DNA from: Erpobdella octoculata
Taxonomy: Eukaryota; Annelida; Clitellata; Hirudinida; Erpobdellidae
Direction of reading: 5' to 3'
Assembly: GCA_963978895.1 (NCBI GenBank)
Contig: OZ022241.1
Coordinates: forward strand, 18,897,773 to 18,961,772
DNA: 64,000 nucleotides
A program made the position numbers and the translations under genes. Shown here piece after piece: positions 23,101 to 34,787 of the stretch; positions within the stretch are counted from its first letter, which is position 1; every line of letters starts with the position of its first letter. The notes under the pieces were generated by a model. The model had not been told where the DNA came from and made no database searches. It saw only the letters and a program-made list of their open reading frames with translations.

Positions 23101-24291
23101 GAATAACTTAAAAAATAAGTTACTACCATGCATATATTATAGATATTCAGGCCAAATAATATTCAAAGCAATATTTTTCTCGAGTAAATTTCACAAAACA
23201 CAGCAAGCACCTTTGCGTCTTTTCACAACAGCAGCAGAATGTCTCCATCGTGGAAGCGGAGATTCAGTTGTTACATTATTACTTAATTCATTGTCTTCTT
23301 TTGAAATATCATTTCCCCTTAATTGCTCTCTGAACCTCAACCTGCCACTGTGGCCTGAATTATCTGCTACCCAGACTTCATTCAGAACCAGACTTTCGTC
23401 TTTTTGATGGAATTCAAGCAAAAGGGCATCTGAACAGGCATTGTCTGGAGCCTTGCGGCCCCCCAAGATGAGAACTCTAGAGCCATTAAGGGGTGTGGAT
23501 GTAGAATGCATTCGTTCAAACAGAGAAGAATTATTTGAGAGGTGTGATGACAATGGAAAGAAAGAGGAAGGTGAACCAAAATAATGTTGATTAACATCCA
23601 GAGATAATGAAATAACTTTCACGTGTCTTGATCTTCTGTGGTTATATCTTTGTGTCACTTTAGAATTACATCCTTTGTTGGAAATTTCAGTTTTCCCTAT
23701 CATTGACTCGTCTCTATTTATAGAAATTTCCACAACATCTGTTTGTTGTAATTCCACATCATTGTCAGTATCAGTTTCAAAACCTCCAACAACAACCATA
23801 AATTTTTTGTTCCCTGCAACTAAAATGGAACAACAATGACCATATCTCGAGCAATTCCCCCCAACGACATGATCAGCTGTAATAGAATACTCAAGCACAG
23901 ATGAACATATTTTTTCTTTCTTTTCACAGTCGAGCTTCTGAGAAAAAATATCCAAGGAAGAAACAGCTTGTGAATGTGAATCCAACTTTGTCTTTCTGAT
24001 GAATGTTTCACGACAAGGTAATATTTCATTAAACAATTCATTCGAACAAGAAACATTTTCAAATTCATGAACCGCTGAAATATTATTCTGTAGATCGCCA
24101 GACCAAATCTTTGAATCAAGATCACAGCAACTTCCTTGAGAAGCAGTGAGTAATAAATAATGCATGCACTTTAAATACCATTCTTCATATTCATCAAAAA
24201 GTTCTAGTGAATTAATTCTATCTTTTTCTTCCTTAAGTAAAAGTTCTTTATAAAAATGAGCCATAGTACTGCCTGTGCATAATGACCAGCC
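20135..24291 (-). CDS. LCMT2: TYW4 C-terminal Kelch-propeller exons
   Basis: The 1081-bp exon (24291-23211) begins GWSLCTGST, completing the methyltransferase domain, and runs through a non-conserved Ser/Glu-rich linker into the first Kelch blades (RYGHCCSILV, SRVLILGGR, PRWRHSAAVV). Four further exons add blades with HSHS, RFSHTSH and VGGGGNYFSFGT. The stop is TAG at 20137-20135. The last intron (20378-22154) contains a complete 756-bp TIR transposon. Confidence 0.92.
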
Positions 24292-27200
24292 CTGTATGTT
24301 TTAAAGTCAAAATAAATTAAATATTTACAAAAACAAGTTTAAAATTTAAAACTATTTAAATGAAATAAAATAATTTGGTTAACCTGCTCCAGATATCTCA
24401 TCACCTGGGAAATCAGAGTGGGATATGTTAAAACTGACTTCAAAGATGAACCAAGTTTTTCAAAATGTCTACACCTGTTGCAATATAAATCAATTTTTAA
24501 AATTAAATATCACATTATTTTTTGGCTAGGTACACATTTATTGGAACACCTCCCTCCTTCCCCATAGGCATTCTAATGCAAATCATTAACACTGCCTCTT
24601 CCTCAGCAGTGGCGGATTAACCCTGGCACAGGTTGGGACCTGTGCCAGGGGCTCCGAGCTTGGGGGCCTCAAAATTTTACAATAAAAAAAATTAATATTC
24701 TAAAAACTAAAATTTTTGAAAAATGCTTCCGACTACTCCCCGGTCATCAGGTTTTTTTTGAAGGAAAAATGAAAAAAAAGAGAGTTTCGAAAATTTGTAT
24801 GAAAAATGCTTCCGACTACCAGCAGATTTTTTAGAAGCAAGGGGCCTCATTTTTCTCAGTGCGCCAGAGCCTCTATAAGTGTTAATCTGGCCCTGTTCCT
24901 CAGTGTTACTTAATACATGAATGGCTTTTAAGACTAGTTTATAAGCTTCTGCGTCCCGTTATTTTTTTGGAACGATACGATACGATACGATTTCTGAAAT
25001 TTGCCTCGAATTAAACGATACGATACGAGACGCTTCGACCAATAACGATACGATATCGATACGATACGATACGATTTCGGGATCTCGACTGAAGCGGAAA
25101 TTTTGCCTAGAGATAACATAGAATAACATAGAATGATGAACTATACGCGACAGACAATATTAATAACTACATTAAAGAAATTCATTGAAAAAAATCTATA
25201 AATATTAAAAAATTTATAAATTTATAAAAATTTACCAAATTTAATTTTTTTTTACAACTTGAAATAAGTTTCATTTGTTTAGTTTCGGTACATCTATTTG
25301 TCTAAATTTAGACTCTAAATAAAATGCTACCGCCGATAGAAAGTATTTATTTACTTTATTTAGTGACGCGGCATGATAATGATGACAAACACGAGAAAGT
25401 GCCTTTATGCAAGAATTAAAAAAGTGAAAAAACCCAGCGTGTTTATTTATAGGCGATGGCGAATGCGGTTAGCAATAGCAAGAAAGAAGCTGAGAAAGTT
25501 TCGAATTCCAGCTGCAGACGATACGGGCTACGGCACTGTCGTGCACACTACAGGTGGCACACACATACTCACACACAACCAAGAATATCATCGAGATTAT
25601 AAAGATATATCTTAGATGAGCTACTATTACGGTCAATTACGGATATCGAAACACTAAAATAATCATTCCAATTCTATGTAACAAATTTGAAAAAATAAGT
25701 TTATCAAACAGACTAAACCAAAACATAAACATAGAATGATCATTACTATTACATTACTCATTATTCTCATTAATAATAATAGTCATCGATGTCAGCGAGT
25801 ACGATTGCCTTGTAGGGCTTGTAGTATCAGTAGTATGCAGAGCTCGACTAGCAGCCTAAGAGGAGCGTGGCTTTTTTTCTGCCGGTTCCCAGACTAAAAA
25901 TAGTAAATAATGGGGCTACAGGCTGTCTGGAAAACCGAATTTAAAGTGGGGATGATAATAGTTATAAACTTCTGTCAATAGGTAGATTAATTAATCAATG
26001 TTGATGAATCAATTGCAAATATTCACAGTTGTGACAATCGTTAATTAAATATGTATGACTTTCGTTAATTATTGGAAAATATTTTTAAAAAATCCCGATA
26101 TTTTTCGGGAGTTTAATCGAGAATGAAATTTTAAGTATCGCCAATTAATATCGATACGAGACTTCTTCCGCAGGCTGTATCGTTTCAATGGTGATACGGG
26201 AATCCCGTATCGTTTTGAAATCTCGATTGAATTCGAGATAACGATATCGGGACGCAGATGCTTACACTAGTTTATAGACTTGGGATTAAACTAATACATT
26301 TCTTAATCAACAAGTCAATTAAAACTAACAAATATTAAATTAATTGAAACCACAACTCACATGAACTCTCCAAATTCATCAAATGGATAAATCTAGTAAT
26401 AAACACAAATTTGTATTACATACAAATATTTTCATTTAGGCTCGTTTACACGGGCAAAGATTCGCTGGCGCCAAATCACAATGCAGCGGCATCTTTGCGC
26501 CAGTAAGGATTTACACGAGACAATGTCAATAAACATTTTTTCGGGGCTATTTCAATCAATATTGCGTGCGTGGGTTCGTTTTGCCATTTTTGCTCTAGTT
26601 TATTTTGCAAAAAACTTTTACTATGAATTTCAATTATAAAAAAATTTAACAACTTATTAATTATTAAATTTTATATCAATTAACTTTAATTTGTTATCTT
26701 TGTGATATGAAAAATTGCAAACACTAAAACAGCTGTTTTCACTCAGACTATTTTCAATGCATATATAAAAGAGAAAGCAAGACTGTTGGTTTGCGGACGA
26801 TCATGTCGAAACTAAAGAAATTTAAAATACAACATTTTCATAATTTTGAAAAATTTTTAAATTTATATTTTTTATAATAAAATAAAAATTTCAATTATTA
26901 AAAGTGACTTTAGTTAGAAGTGTCGATGAGCACCCAAGTGACATTCTAAACATTAATTATTATAAAAATAAAATATAATTTCAATAAGAGAATAGAATTA
27001 AATAATTAAAATGTTAAAAATCATTTATTTTTGTCTTGCGGAATAGTCGTCCAATCATATCGCTTATCTAATAAGTAAAAGTGACTTGCGCATATGAATA
27101 CATTACTCACTGGCGCATTGAAAGTTGGAAGGCAACCAACATTCAAACATTTTGGCTGCTAAGATATGAATGTCATGCGTGAGAGCGTTTACACGTGCAT

Positions 27201-30200
27201 TTTTTCTAATTTCATGCGACATTGGCTTTTGGTGCCAGCGAATCTTTGCCCGTGTAAACGCACCTTTAGGCCAATGAATAAATATTTATATTAACACAAT
27301 AAATAAGAAAAACTAATTACACTAATTAATACATTTAGTAAATAATTACATTAGCATAATAAACAAATATGAGAGTGCTATCAAAAAACATTGATATTAT
27401 TATAATATATGATTTTATTCTTTGCAAACACACATCTGTTGGAACACCACCCTCCCACCTATACATACTAGAGTACTGCACAAGCCGATTTTTTACAGCC
27501 CAGTCCTGTTTCAAAAGCCAAAATTTCAGACCTGACCTGGACTCGGCCGGTGCAGTAATCTAATACGGACTTGTATGCAGGCCCATTAACTGAAATTTTG
27601 AGCCTTTGGACAGATCCATTCTGAGCCCTAAACTACTTTTATATTTAATAGAAAAACATGAACTAACTGTGAAATAAACTTTATTAATGCAGACATACTA
27701 TACTATATTCTTATTTTTAGCTATCATTTTTAATTAATTATTCCATATTTAAATTGAAAAATTATTGTGTACACAGTGTGGATTTGTAAAACTTTCTGGA
27801 TGTTTCTTGTCTGGCTGATGTGACAGACTCAGTTACTTCAGACATTTGGGATGGAAAAAAGTGGCTGATTTGGTTTGGGCATAAAGCACATGGAAGGAAA
27901 ATATAATATAGATATAGAATTTCATAGATATAGCCCCCAGGATTTACTGCACATTTTTAAGTTGTTGGTAATTAGAATCACCACCTAATAGAAACAATAT
28001 ACAGAGAATAAATGTGACCACAAACAATTGCTCTAACTGTAGCTGTATTAAAACAATAAAGAAATATTTTTAATAATCAAAAAATAATAGACATAAATAA
28101 TAGTGTAAATCTAATAAAAAAAAATTTTTGAAAGAAAACCTGTTCGTATGTGATGAAAACAGAATTTGGAAAAATTTTTGAAGTCCAAGAAATAAAGCTA
28201 TTGGCACTTGAAATAAAAAAAATATATATTATATAATGTAAACAATGACAAGCAATCAACTAGTATGACATAAATTTATAAATCATGTAGAATATGATAT
28301 ACATTTACAAGTAATATATCATATAATAAAACTCCACAAGTCATGTCACATATAATATACTATACAATTATATACTAAATACAATATAAAACACAATCCC
28401 AATCAAGAAACCTTGAAACATTCAAGTATGTGAGAACAACTTCAGACATGATGAGTGTTGGAGTATCGAAGTTGATGCTGGTTTCTGACAGTAACATGAA
28501 AAGTTGATCTGTGTCGGTTATATCACAGCCAAACATTTTGTAGCTGTCGCTGTTCCACACTTGTAATAAATTATAAAATAATAAATTCAAATTTTACATG
28601 TGATCTAAATGTTCTAATTGTTATCAAAAATGTTGATAACTACTCTACAGATATTGGATCTACTTGACAACTAGTCTATAGACATTTGATCTACTTGACA
28701 ACTAGTCTATAGACATTTATTTGTATAGAATTGATGATGCTCTGCTAAGTCTAACTCACAAGACAAGAAGATTTCTCAAATCTTCGGAGATTATTCTCCA
28801 GTTGTAACATGAAACTATACAAACCCGATCTTCCACTAGAGCCAATCCTATCTCAGTGTCCTACACCAACTAGCCAAAACAATCAATAAAATAATGACTC
28901 CGTCTCTTCCTAGTCTCTACTCTTTGAAATCAACGAATGACTTCATTTGATTGCTATGAACTGTTGAAAATGAGAATGGGCCTTTGGCTTCTCTCAACTT
29001 TGAAAGTCTTTTCACAAAAGTTCCAGTTAGAGTCAATCAATAACATCATTGATTGTGTTTATGAAAATCAATCGCTAAAGGCACCTTCTATCAAATGTTT
29101 AAAATTCTTCAAAATACTGTCTCCATGCATCAATACACTTGTGGAGATGTGTCTTCCATAACTGGAAATCACCCTGAAAGTCCTCAAAGGGAATGTCTCT
29201 CAGAAACGTTGTAACATGCTTTTGGATGTTTTCCACGGTCTCACAATGCTTTCCTTTCAACTCTCTGTTCAGTCGGGGAAACAGAAATAAGTCACACGAA
29301 ACCATACCGGGTTGTGACTCCGGGCAAAGAGATGGAAACATTGTTATGCTGGAGCTTGACCATGTCTTTGATGTCAGCCCTCACGCGTGTGAACCGGCGT
29401 TTCAATCTCTTGAGTACCTCCAAGTAGAAAGCAGAGTTGACAGTTTCTCCCAGCAGTACAAATTCAAATATAAAAAAAGACAATGAACATTGCTTTGATG
29501 TGAGACTTGCTCATTCACGCTTTCTTAGGGTAGGGGGATGATTTTGTGTGTCACTCGCTGCTCTGCTTTTTCGATTCTGGATCATACTCAAACATCCAAG
29601 ATTTGTTTCCAGTTACGATAGAGCTAAGAAAGTCTGGCTCATTTCTAATAAAATCCAACAGTTCATGACAGTGTGAAACTTGAAGTTCCTTTTGATCTTC
29701 CGTCAACACTTTTGGTACAAGCTTCATAATATACAAAATTAATTAGAATGCGTTAACAGATTCTGCTACCTGGGGGATATGATTGCAGCAGGAGGTGGAG
29801 CTGGTAAAGCATCTAGAACTAGAGTGAGATGTGTGTGAGCAAAGTTCAAGGAGTTGGCTCCAATCTTAACCTCAAGAGGAGCATTGCTGAAAGTTAAAGG
29901 TCAGGTTTACAGAACTTGCATACAGACAGTGCTGGTATATGGCAGTGAGAGCTGGCCAGTGAAGAGAGAGGATTTGCACAGCATGGAAAGAACAGAACGA
30001 ATAATGATCAGGTGGATGCGTGGTGTGAGACTCAAAAACAAAATACGTAGTACCGAACTGTATGGGCGACTGGCTTTGGAGGAAGTTGCAGATATTGTGA
30101 GGTGTGGTCAGCTGAGGTGGTTTGGGCAACTGGAGCAAAAAAACAGAGATGATTGTGTCTCTGCTTGTAGAGACTTTGAGGTGGATGGGTCAAGGAGGAG

Positions 30201-31586
30201 GGGCAGGTGCAAGAAGTCCTGGGGAGAATGTATCAGCCATGATTTGTGCAGTCTGGGCCTTAGGGCTGAGATGGCGCAGGAGAGAGATGAATGGAGGCAC
30301 AAAATTGGAAGGAACCGTCCAACCCGTGCAAGCATGAAAAAACGGACGTAAAACCGAAAAAGAAAGAATAATGTTGCAGATCAACATTAAAATAAGAAAT
30401 TTTTAATTAATTAAAAAACTGACTTGGAGAACATAATGAAGTATAATTTATGTGATTTTATCATTGTGGATCATAGTAAATATTTCATTTGAATTTAAAA
30501 ATATCTTTATGAAAATGTTAAAATACCTTACAAAATTAATTAATTGAGAAAAACGCTTTGCTTGCGGGGAAAATTTGTTAACCCCCTCCCCCCCAGAGGC
30601 TCTGTAACAAGTGCTGGAGGCTATTTGGCCATCTTAATTTTTTCTGCATATGCCTTTGTTATTGTTAGTATTCATTGTGTTTGCATTTATTATAGATCAC
30701 CAGGGTTTTAAAAACCTGAATAACAGTAATGACCGATCTAAATAATTCATAATTAACTTACGAACAGAAGATTTCTGTGACGATTGGTCATATCTTGCTT
30801 CTCCAACAAATTCAAATAATCTTTCATTACTTTTGATGAGACTCAACTTTCTTTGTTGCAGCTCAGGAAAATCTATCTTTAAAATAATAAGGAATTCAAT
30901 GAGATGTCTCAACAAGTGGTTTTTGTAATAAGACATTATGCTGATAACTTATAACGAAGTATCGAGAATCTATTTTACATTCATTAAAAATCAGTTTATG
31001 TCAGAAATTTACTTTAAAAATAATTTAAAACAAACTTCAATATAGCAACTTCCACTTGATAGAAGATTCTCACTCTTAAGTCTAAAATAGGTTGAGTCAT
31101 AACCAGAACCTATGGAAATTATCTAGATAATAAAAATTCAAGAATAAACTCCATATCTATAAAAGTAACATAAACAGCATTTCACTAAATTGAATCATAT
31201 ATAAATGTAAAAAAATATTAATAAAAATGTATATCCATTATAAATATAAATCAATTAACATCAACAATAAAAAGTAATAATAAAATTTTTATATTCACCT
31301 GGCATGGTACATTCTGGTTGCTGAAACTTTTGAGAAATTTAATAATAATAGCATTGATTGCAAAGTTTCTGATGTAATAACCTCTGAAAGAATTGATTTT
31401 TGATTTTGAATTATTGAAGATAAATAAAATTAAACCAAATTAAAATAACCACCTATTAATGAGAGGAGATCTTGTAACAATATTTTTTTTCTTATAAACA
31501 AGATGTTTTATGAAATCATCCTGAAAATATCCTCGATGAACCATCGATGACTTGCTGACACTGCTACTGTCATTTGTACCTTGAAC
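20135..31586 (-). CDS. LCMT2: tRNA wybutosine-synthesising protein 4 (LCMT2/TYW4), 13 exons, first exon missing
   Basis: Exons (minus, in order): 31586-31453, 31383-31299, 31122-31036, 30876-30762, 28559-28412, 28206-28140, 26392-26361, 24474-24384, 24291-23211, 22740-22640, 22569-22376, 22293-22155, 20377-20135. All are GT/AG with matching phases, totalling 2517 nt (838 codons plus TAG). The protein transfers methyl and methoxycarbonyl groups to the wybutosine precursor at position 37 of tRNA-Phe. The methyltransferase part shows QGTNDSSSVSKSS, PLINRGYYIRNF, SIGSGYDSTYFRLK (SAM loop), IDFPELQQRK, SEVVLTYL and FDEYEEWYLKC. The Kelch part repeats GG after hydrophobic strands (VVVGGF, VLILGGR, FVHGGLGG, LVISGGL, LILVGGV, FIVGGGGNYFSFGT). 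Human LCMT2 has the same order in 686 residues; the excess is a low-complexity insert in the large exon. The ATG exon, probably 10-20 codons ending in phase 0, was not found. Confidence 0.93.
20644..21399. mobile_element. 756-bp TIR transposon with TAG target duplication
   Basis: Left end GGGACCATCCATATATTATG; right end, reverse complemented, GGGATCATCCATATATAACG. It is flanked by TAG on both sides (20641-20643, 21400-21402). It lies in the last TYW4 intron and has no transposase gene. The superfamily is uncertain; a 3-bp target duplication with such ends would fit Harbinger-like or CMC-type elements. Confidence 0.75.
24384..31586 (-). CDS. LCMT2: TYW4 methyltransferase exons
   Basis: Eight exons, mostly 32-150 bp, scattered over 7.2 kb encode the leucine-carboxyl-methyltransferase-like fold. 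The 32-bp exon (26392-26361; IYPFDEFGEF plus two bases) is needed to join YEQ to MCRHFEKL, and it corresponds to MRPQDAFGQFM in human LCMT2. The normally GxG SAM loop reads GSG here. The neighbouring acidic residue expected at the end of the second strand is present as IEIDFPEL. The introns carry mariner, LINE and TIR-transposon relics. Confidence 0.9.
24607..24895. mobile_element. hAT-type MITE with perfect 8-bp target duplication
   Basis: The left end CAGTGGCGGATTAACCCTGG and the right end (reverse complement) CAGGGCCAGATTAACACT are imperfect inverted repeats. The 8-bp duplication ttcctcag occurs at 24599-24606 and 24896-24903. It is 289 bp with no gene and sits in the TYW4 intron between exons 24474-24384 and 26392-26361. 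Confidence 0.88.
24944..26265. mobile_element. 1.3-kb TIR element with CGATACGATA-rich ends
   Basis: The ends agcttctgcgtcccg and, reverse complemented, gtaagcatctgcgtcccg are inverted repeats. Both termini carry many cgatacgat words (24977-25080, 26150-26250). An 11-bp direct repeat, actagtttata, flanks it (24933-24943 and 26266-26276). There is no convincing transposase; the only longer frame (25373-25615) is unrecognised. It lies in a TYW4 intron. Confidence 0.7.
26439..27264. mobile_element. 826-bp TIR element with about 40-bp inverted repeats and TTTA flanks
   Basis: The left end ggctcgtttacacgggcaaa and right end (reverse complement) ggtgcgtttacacgggcaaa continue through gattcgctgg on both sides. 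TTTA occurs at both flanks (26435-26438, 27265-27268). The 4-bp duplication suggests a piggyBac, Kolobok or ISL2EU-like origin, but there is no transposase to decide. It lies in a TYW4 intron. Confidence 0.72.
29099..29741 (-). pseudogene. Mariner-type transposase relic
   Basis: Read on the minus strand, pieces in different frames give VPKVLTEDQKELQVSHCHEL, GNKSWMFEYDPESKKQSS, GETVNSAFYLEVLKRLKRRF, and then VSCDLFLFPRLNREL with the C-terminal WKTHLHKCIDAWRQYFE. This is the order of a mariner transposase from about its middle to its end. The second catalytic region is damaged and the DDE triad cannot be read in one frame. It lies in the TYW4 intron between exons 30876-30762 and 28559-28412. 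Confidence 0.85.
29749..30351 (+). pseudogene. LINE reverse-transcriptase C-terminal fragment
   Basis: The plus strand encodes FCYLGDMIAAGGGAGKASRT, a TGA, then LAPILTSRGALLKVKG, TVLVYGSESWPVK, MIRWMRGV, LRWFGQLEQKN and GRNRPTRASMKKRT. This is the familiar C-terminal end of an animal LINE reverse transcriptase (YGSE.W motif and R.RWFGH-like segment). It is 5-prime truncated with one in-frame stop and abuts the mariner relic in the same intron. Confidence 0.82.
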
Positions 31587-32537
31587 CTAAAATTAAGAAC
31601 ATCTTAAGATGACAACTATCTACTTATATAATTTCCTCAGCCTCAGGAAGGTGCAGGTGTATTAATGAGGTTAAATATCATTAAGCATCAATTAAGCATC
31701 AATTAAGCATCATTAGACATTGTATCCACACATGCACATGAACACACACATACACAAACAAGCAGTCTAGCAACTTAAGTCCTGAAAAGGCCAATTTTTG
31801 AAAAAGTTTCAAAGAAAATGTTTCACTTGCGAGCTCTGCGCTGATTTTAAAATAGTGTCCTTTTTTAAACAAACCTTAAATTAAGTGTAAAAGAATAAAT
31901 AAATAAAAGGGATTTTTAAATAAAAAATTTTTTTTTTAATATGCATGTTAAGGAGTGGTTAATGAAACCGCTGTAGCCATAGAAACTCATCAACTAAATA
32001 GCTCTTAAGCAGTTTACAATGGGTGCCAAAACGTCATTTGTTTTTTTTTATTTGGCTTTCTGCCAAACAGATTCAGTGGTTTGTAGTGGCATTGGTTATA
32101 GATTCGATAAATTTCATTTAATGATTTACAGTCAAATGCTGCCCACAAATTAAATGTAGCTCAAATACCCAGAAGTACATTATTTCTATAGCCTGCTGAA
32201 TGCTGATATGGATACTAACAAAAAGAACTACTGCCCTGTATTTCTCTACATAAACGCCCCCACTGTATCTCCACATAGAGTAATCATTTCTGTCTCTCTT
32301 CTGTTTGCATGTTTGCCTCTAGTAAGCCGTTCTCTGTGACCACAAAATGGCTGCAGCACTCAACTATGTAACCTTAAATGTATACCTTTATTTAAAGTTT
32401 TGTAGAGCAGGAAAAACCTGCCCACCATTTGCCATCTGGTTGTTTTGAGTTCAACTCACTCAAGCAATATAATCATGATATAATTCAGTCGTATCCATAT
32501 CTCAACTTCTTTCTCAGAAAATAAATAAGTTATAAAT
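31587..32537. other. Upstream region of the TYW4 exons
   Basis: It should contain the missing first exon and promoter of TYW4 if the first intron is short. No ATG with a phase-0 donor could be singled out. Short repeats of aattaagcatc occur at 31680-31715. Confidence 0.4.
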
Positions 32538-33193
32538 GGATAATAATAATAAATAATAATAATACAACTTGTAATGCGCCATATGTCAATTGTTTGTATA
32601 GATATACATAAAATTGATTTGCAGGCGCGATGAGGTTGCTATTGTTGGTAGGCCCGGTTGATGAGGAAGGTTTTCAATCGACTCTTGAAAGACTCGACAG
32701 TTGACGACAGGTCGGTCAGATCAGTCGGCAGATCGTTCCAGACAGAAGCAGCGGTGTGGTAGAAGGCGCGACAAGTGAAATCAGTCCGCACTGAATGCCT
32801 CTGCAACTGACAAGCGGAGCCTGACCTGAGAGTTCTAGGTGTGACATGGAAACTCAGCAATTCAGCAAGATATACAAGCCTAATGATCATGATTGCCTTG
32901 AACATCAGGAGTGCGATCTTGAACCTGATTCGAGCCTCAACCGGAAGCCAGTGTAGTCCAGCCAAGACCGGGGTAATATGATCACATTTTCTGGTTCCAG
33001 TCACAACTCGAGCAAGAGTATCGATGACCCGTTGCAATTTGCCAAGATTACCAGCAACACGGGCTCCCGGGGGGGGGGGAAGGGCAAGACTCAGAGCAAC
33101 TTTTCTGTCAAATGAATCTATTAAAAATCGCTGACCATGAGGCTTTGAATGAAATCTAAGAAAAACAATTGCAGACACGTTATTCAATAACAT
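32538..33193 (-). pseudogene. CR1/L2-like LINE 3-prime end
   Basis: The minus strand reads LQRVIDTLARVVTGTRKCDH, ITPVLAGLHWLPVEARIRFK, LLSFHVTPRTLRSGSAC, and SVWNDLPTDLTDLSSTVESF, the typical reverse-transcriptase C terminus of CR1/L2/Rex-like LINEs. The 3-prime side ends in an (ATT)n-like tail at 32538-32563, as such elements often do. It is 5-prime truncated near 33190. Confidence 0.85.
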
Positions 33194-33907
33194 ATTTCTA
33201 TAAAAATGTTATTAATTATGAAAGTGCAAAGTGCGCAATCGAATGTTATTTTTTTTAATGAAGTCAACTATTAAAATGTTAATATCAATTTCTTGACGAC
33301 TGCTCATTAAAGTAACAACATTTAACCTCGTCTGCTTCATTGTAATTTGGCTTTTTTCTCCGGCTTGCACATGAACAGGGAAATAATACATATGTACACA
33401 CCTATAAATTATTAAAAATCCAATATTCCTAATTTTTCTGGAGCAGACACTTTTCCCGGGTGGCAAGATTTGATCCGGGGGCAGCTTGCTCCGTCGCCCC
33501 CGACTCTACACATATGACCAGCAGAAGTAGGAGTCAATTAAATAGAGTTAAGCATTAAAGTGGAGTGATCCTGAAGTTATTGGTGTTAGCACGTTATCAA
33601 ACGATTACGATGATTGAGCATTTGGTCAGTCTCAATAAAGAGAAACTCTAAAAAAAAATATTTGGGTCATTAATTGGTAATATTATTATTATAAATACAG
33701 TATAATCCCGCTATGACATACTTGAAAGGACCCTAGAAATGAGTACATTATATCCAAAGTCCGTTATATCCAGGGTATGAAAAAAATCAAGTTAATATGA
33801 AAAAAAGTATTTATTGCATTGTCTACGTTTGCAAGTGCGGGTAGGCTCCAGTTTGTTTACATATGACCGTAACAAAGATATATAAATATATATCTATTTA
33901 TTTATAT
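33194..33907. other. Intergenic stretch with a possible pogo-type end
   Basis: No gene. At 33699 acagtataatcccgctatga resembles the ends of Tigger/pogo elements, followed by ccgttatatccagggtat. No partner end could be placed. Confidence 0.4.
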
Positions 33908-34137
33908 ATACCAAGACCTCGCTTTGCGTCTTTTTCGAAGTTGCGTCGCTGCTTAAATGTTTACTTTTTCAATTTTCTTTTCAAAAAGTAGTATTTTTGT
34001 AGCCTTGGAACCTATCTTCAATCTTTACATGGTTTGCTATTGAAAATCATAATTCCTTTTGCTATAGAAAATCACAATTCAATTTGCGTTTCAGGAACGT
34101 ATCCAAGTATCCATGACACAAAGTGAGGTCTTGGTGT
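33908..34137. mobile_element. Short TIR element (MITE)
   Basis: The left end ccaagacctcgctttgcgtc and right end, reverse complemented, ccaagacctcactttgtgtc, are inverted repeats flanked by TATA-rich sequence. It is about 230 bp without a gene. The end sequence and likely TA duplication suggest a pogo-like family. Confidence 0.65.
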
Positions 34138-34142
34138 ATATA

Positions 34143-34743
34143 TAGAGCTTGACCGATTAATTGGTAGCATTAATAATCGGGCCGATTGTTCTTAAATATA
34201 TATATGTTATTTTTATCTTTGTGAGAAGAAACTCGTCAATCATGGGCAATGTCAATGACGCAGTGGATGCAATGATTAGTTTATACTTGTCATCAGCAGC
34301 ATTGCCTCGCACAGAAAGCCCATACGTATGGTGGAATACCAACAAATTCCATCTCCCAAGCCTAGCCACACTTGCGAGAAAGTATCTTTCCGCACCAGCT
34401 TCAAGTGTCCCAAGCGAACAGCTCTTCAGTGGAGCAGGACAGATCTTCTCAGATCGCCGTGGCTCTTTGAAAGCCAAAACAGGAGAAATGCTCCTACTTC
34501 TGAAGTACAATCTGCCTCAGTTTTCTTTTAACTATTGAGAGTGGAAAGTGCCAGGGGCTCAAGGACTTCAACTAGACATTTTTACATATTTAGATTTTTT
34601 TATTACCTGCAAGTTCTGTAGAGTATAGCTTAAGTTTAAAGCGTAGTCTAATTTTATCAAAACACAATTTACTAAAATAAAAAAAATTGACAATCGGTAA
34701 TCGATATCGGCTCCACAATCGGGTAAATGTGGAATCGGTAAAG

Positions 34744-34746
<3 letters not shown>
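34143..34746 (+). mobile_element. hAT (ZBED-type) element with transposase C terminus
   Basis: The ends agcttgaccgatta and, reverse complemented, agctttaccgatt flank a region whose plus strand codes, from about 34250 to 34536, VWWNTNKFHLPSLATLARKY and PASSVPSEQLFSGAGQIFSD, the hAT dimerisation domain (S-x-E-R-x-F-S-x-A-G form; here SEQLFSGAG). The rest of the transposase is missing, so it is a deleted copy. An (AT)n run adjoins the right end. Confidence 0.75.
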
Positions 34747-34787
<41 letters not shown>

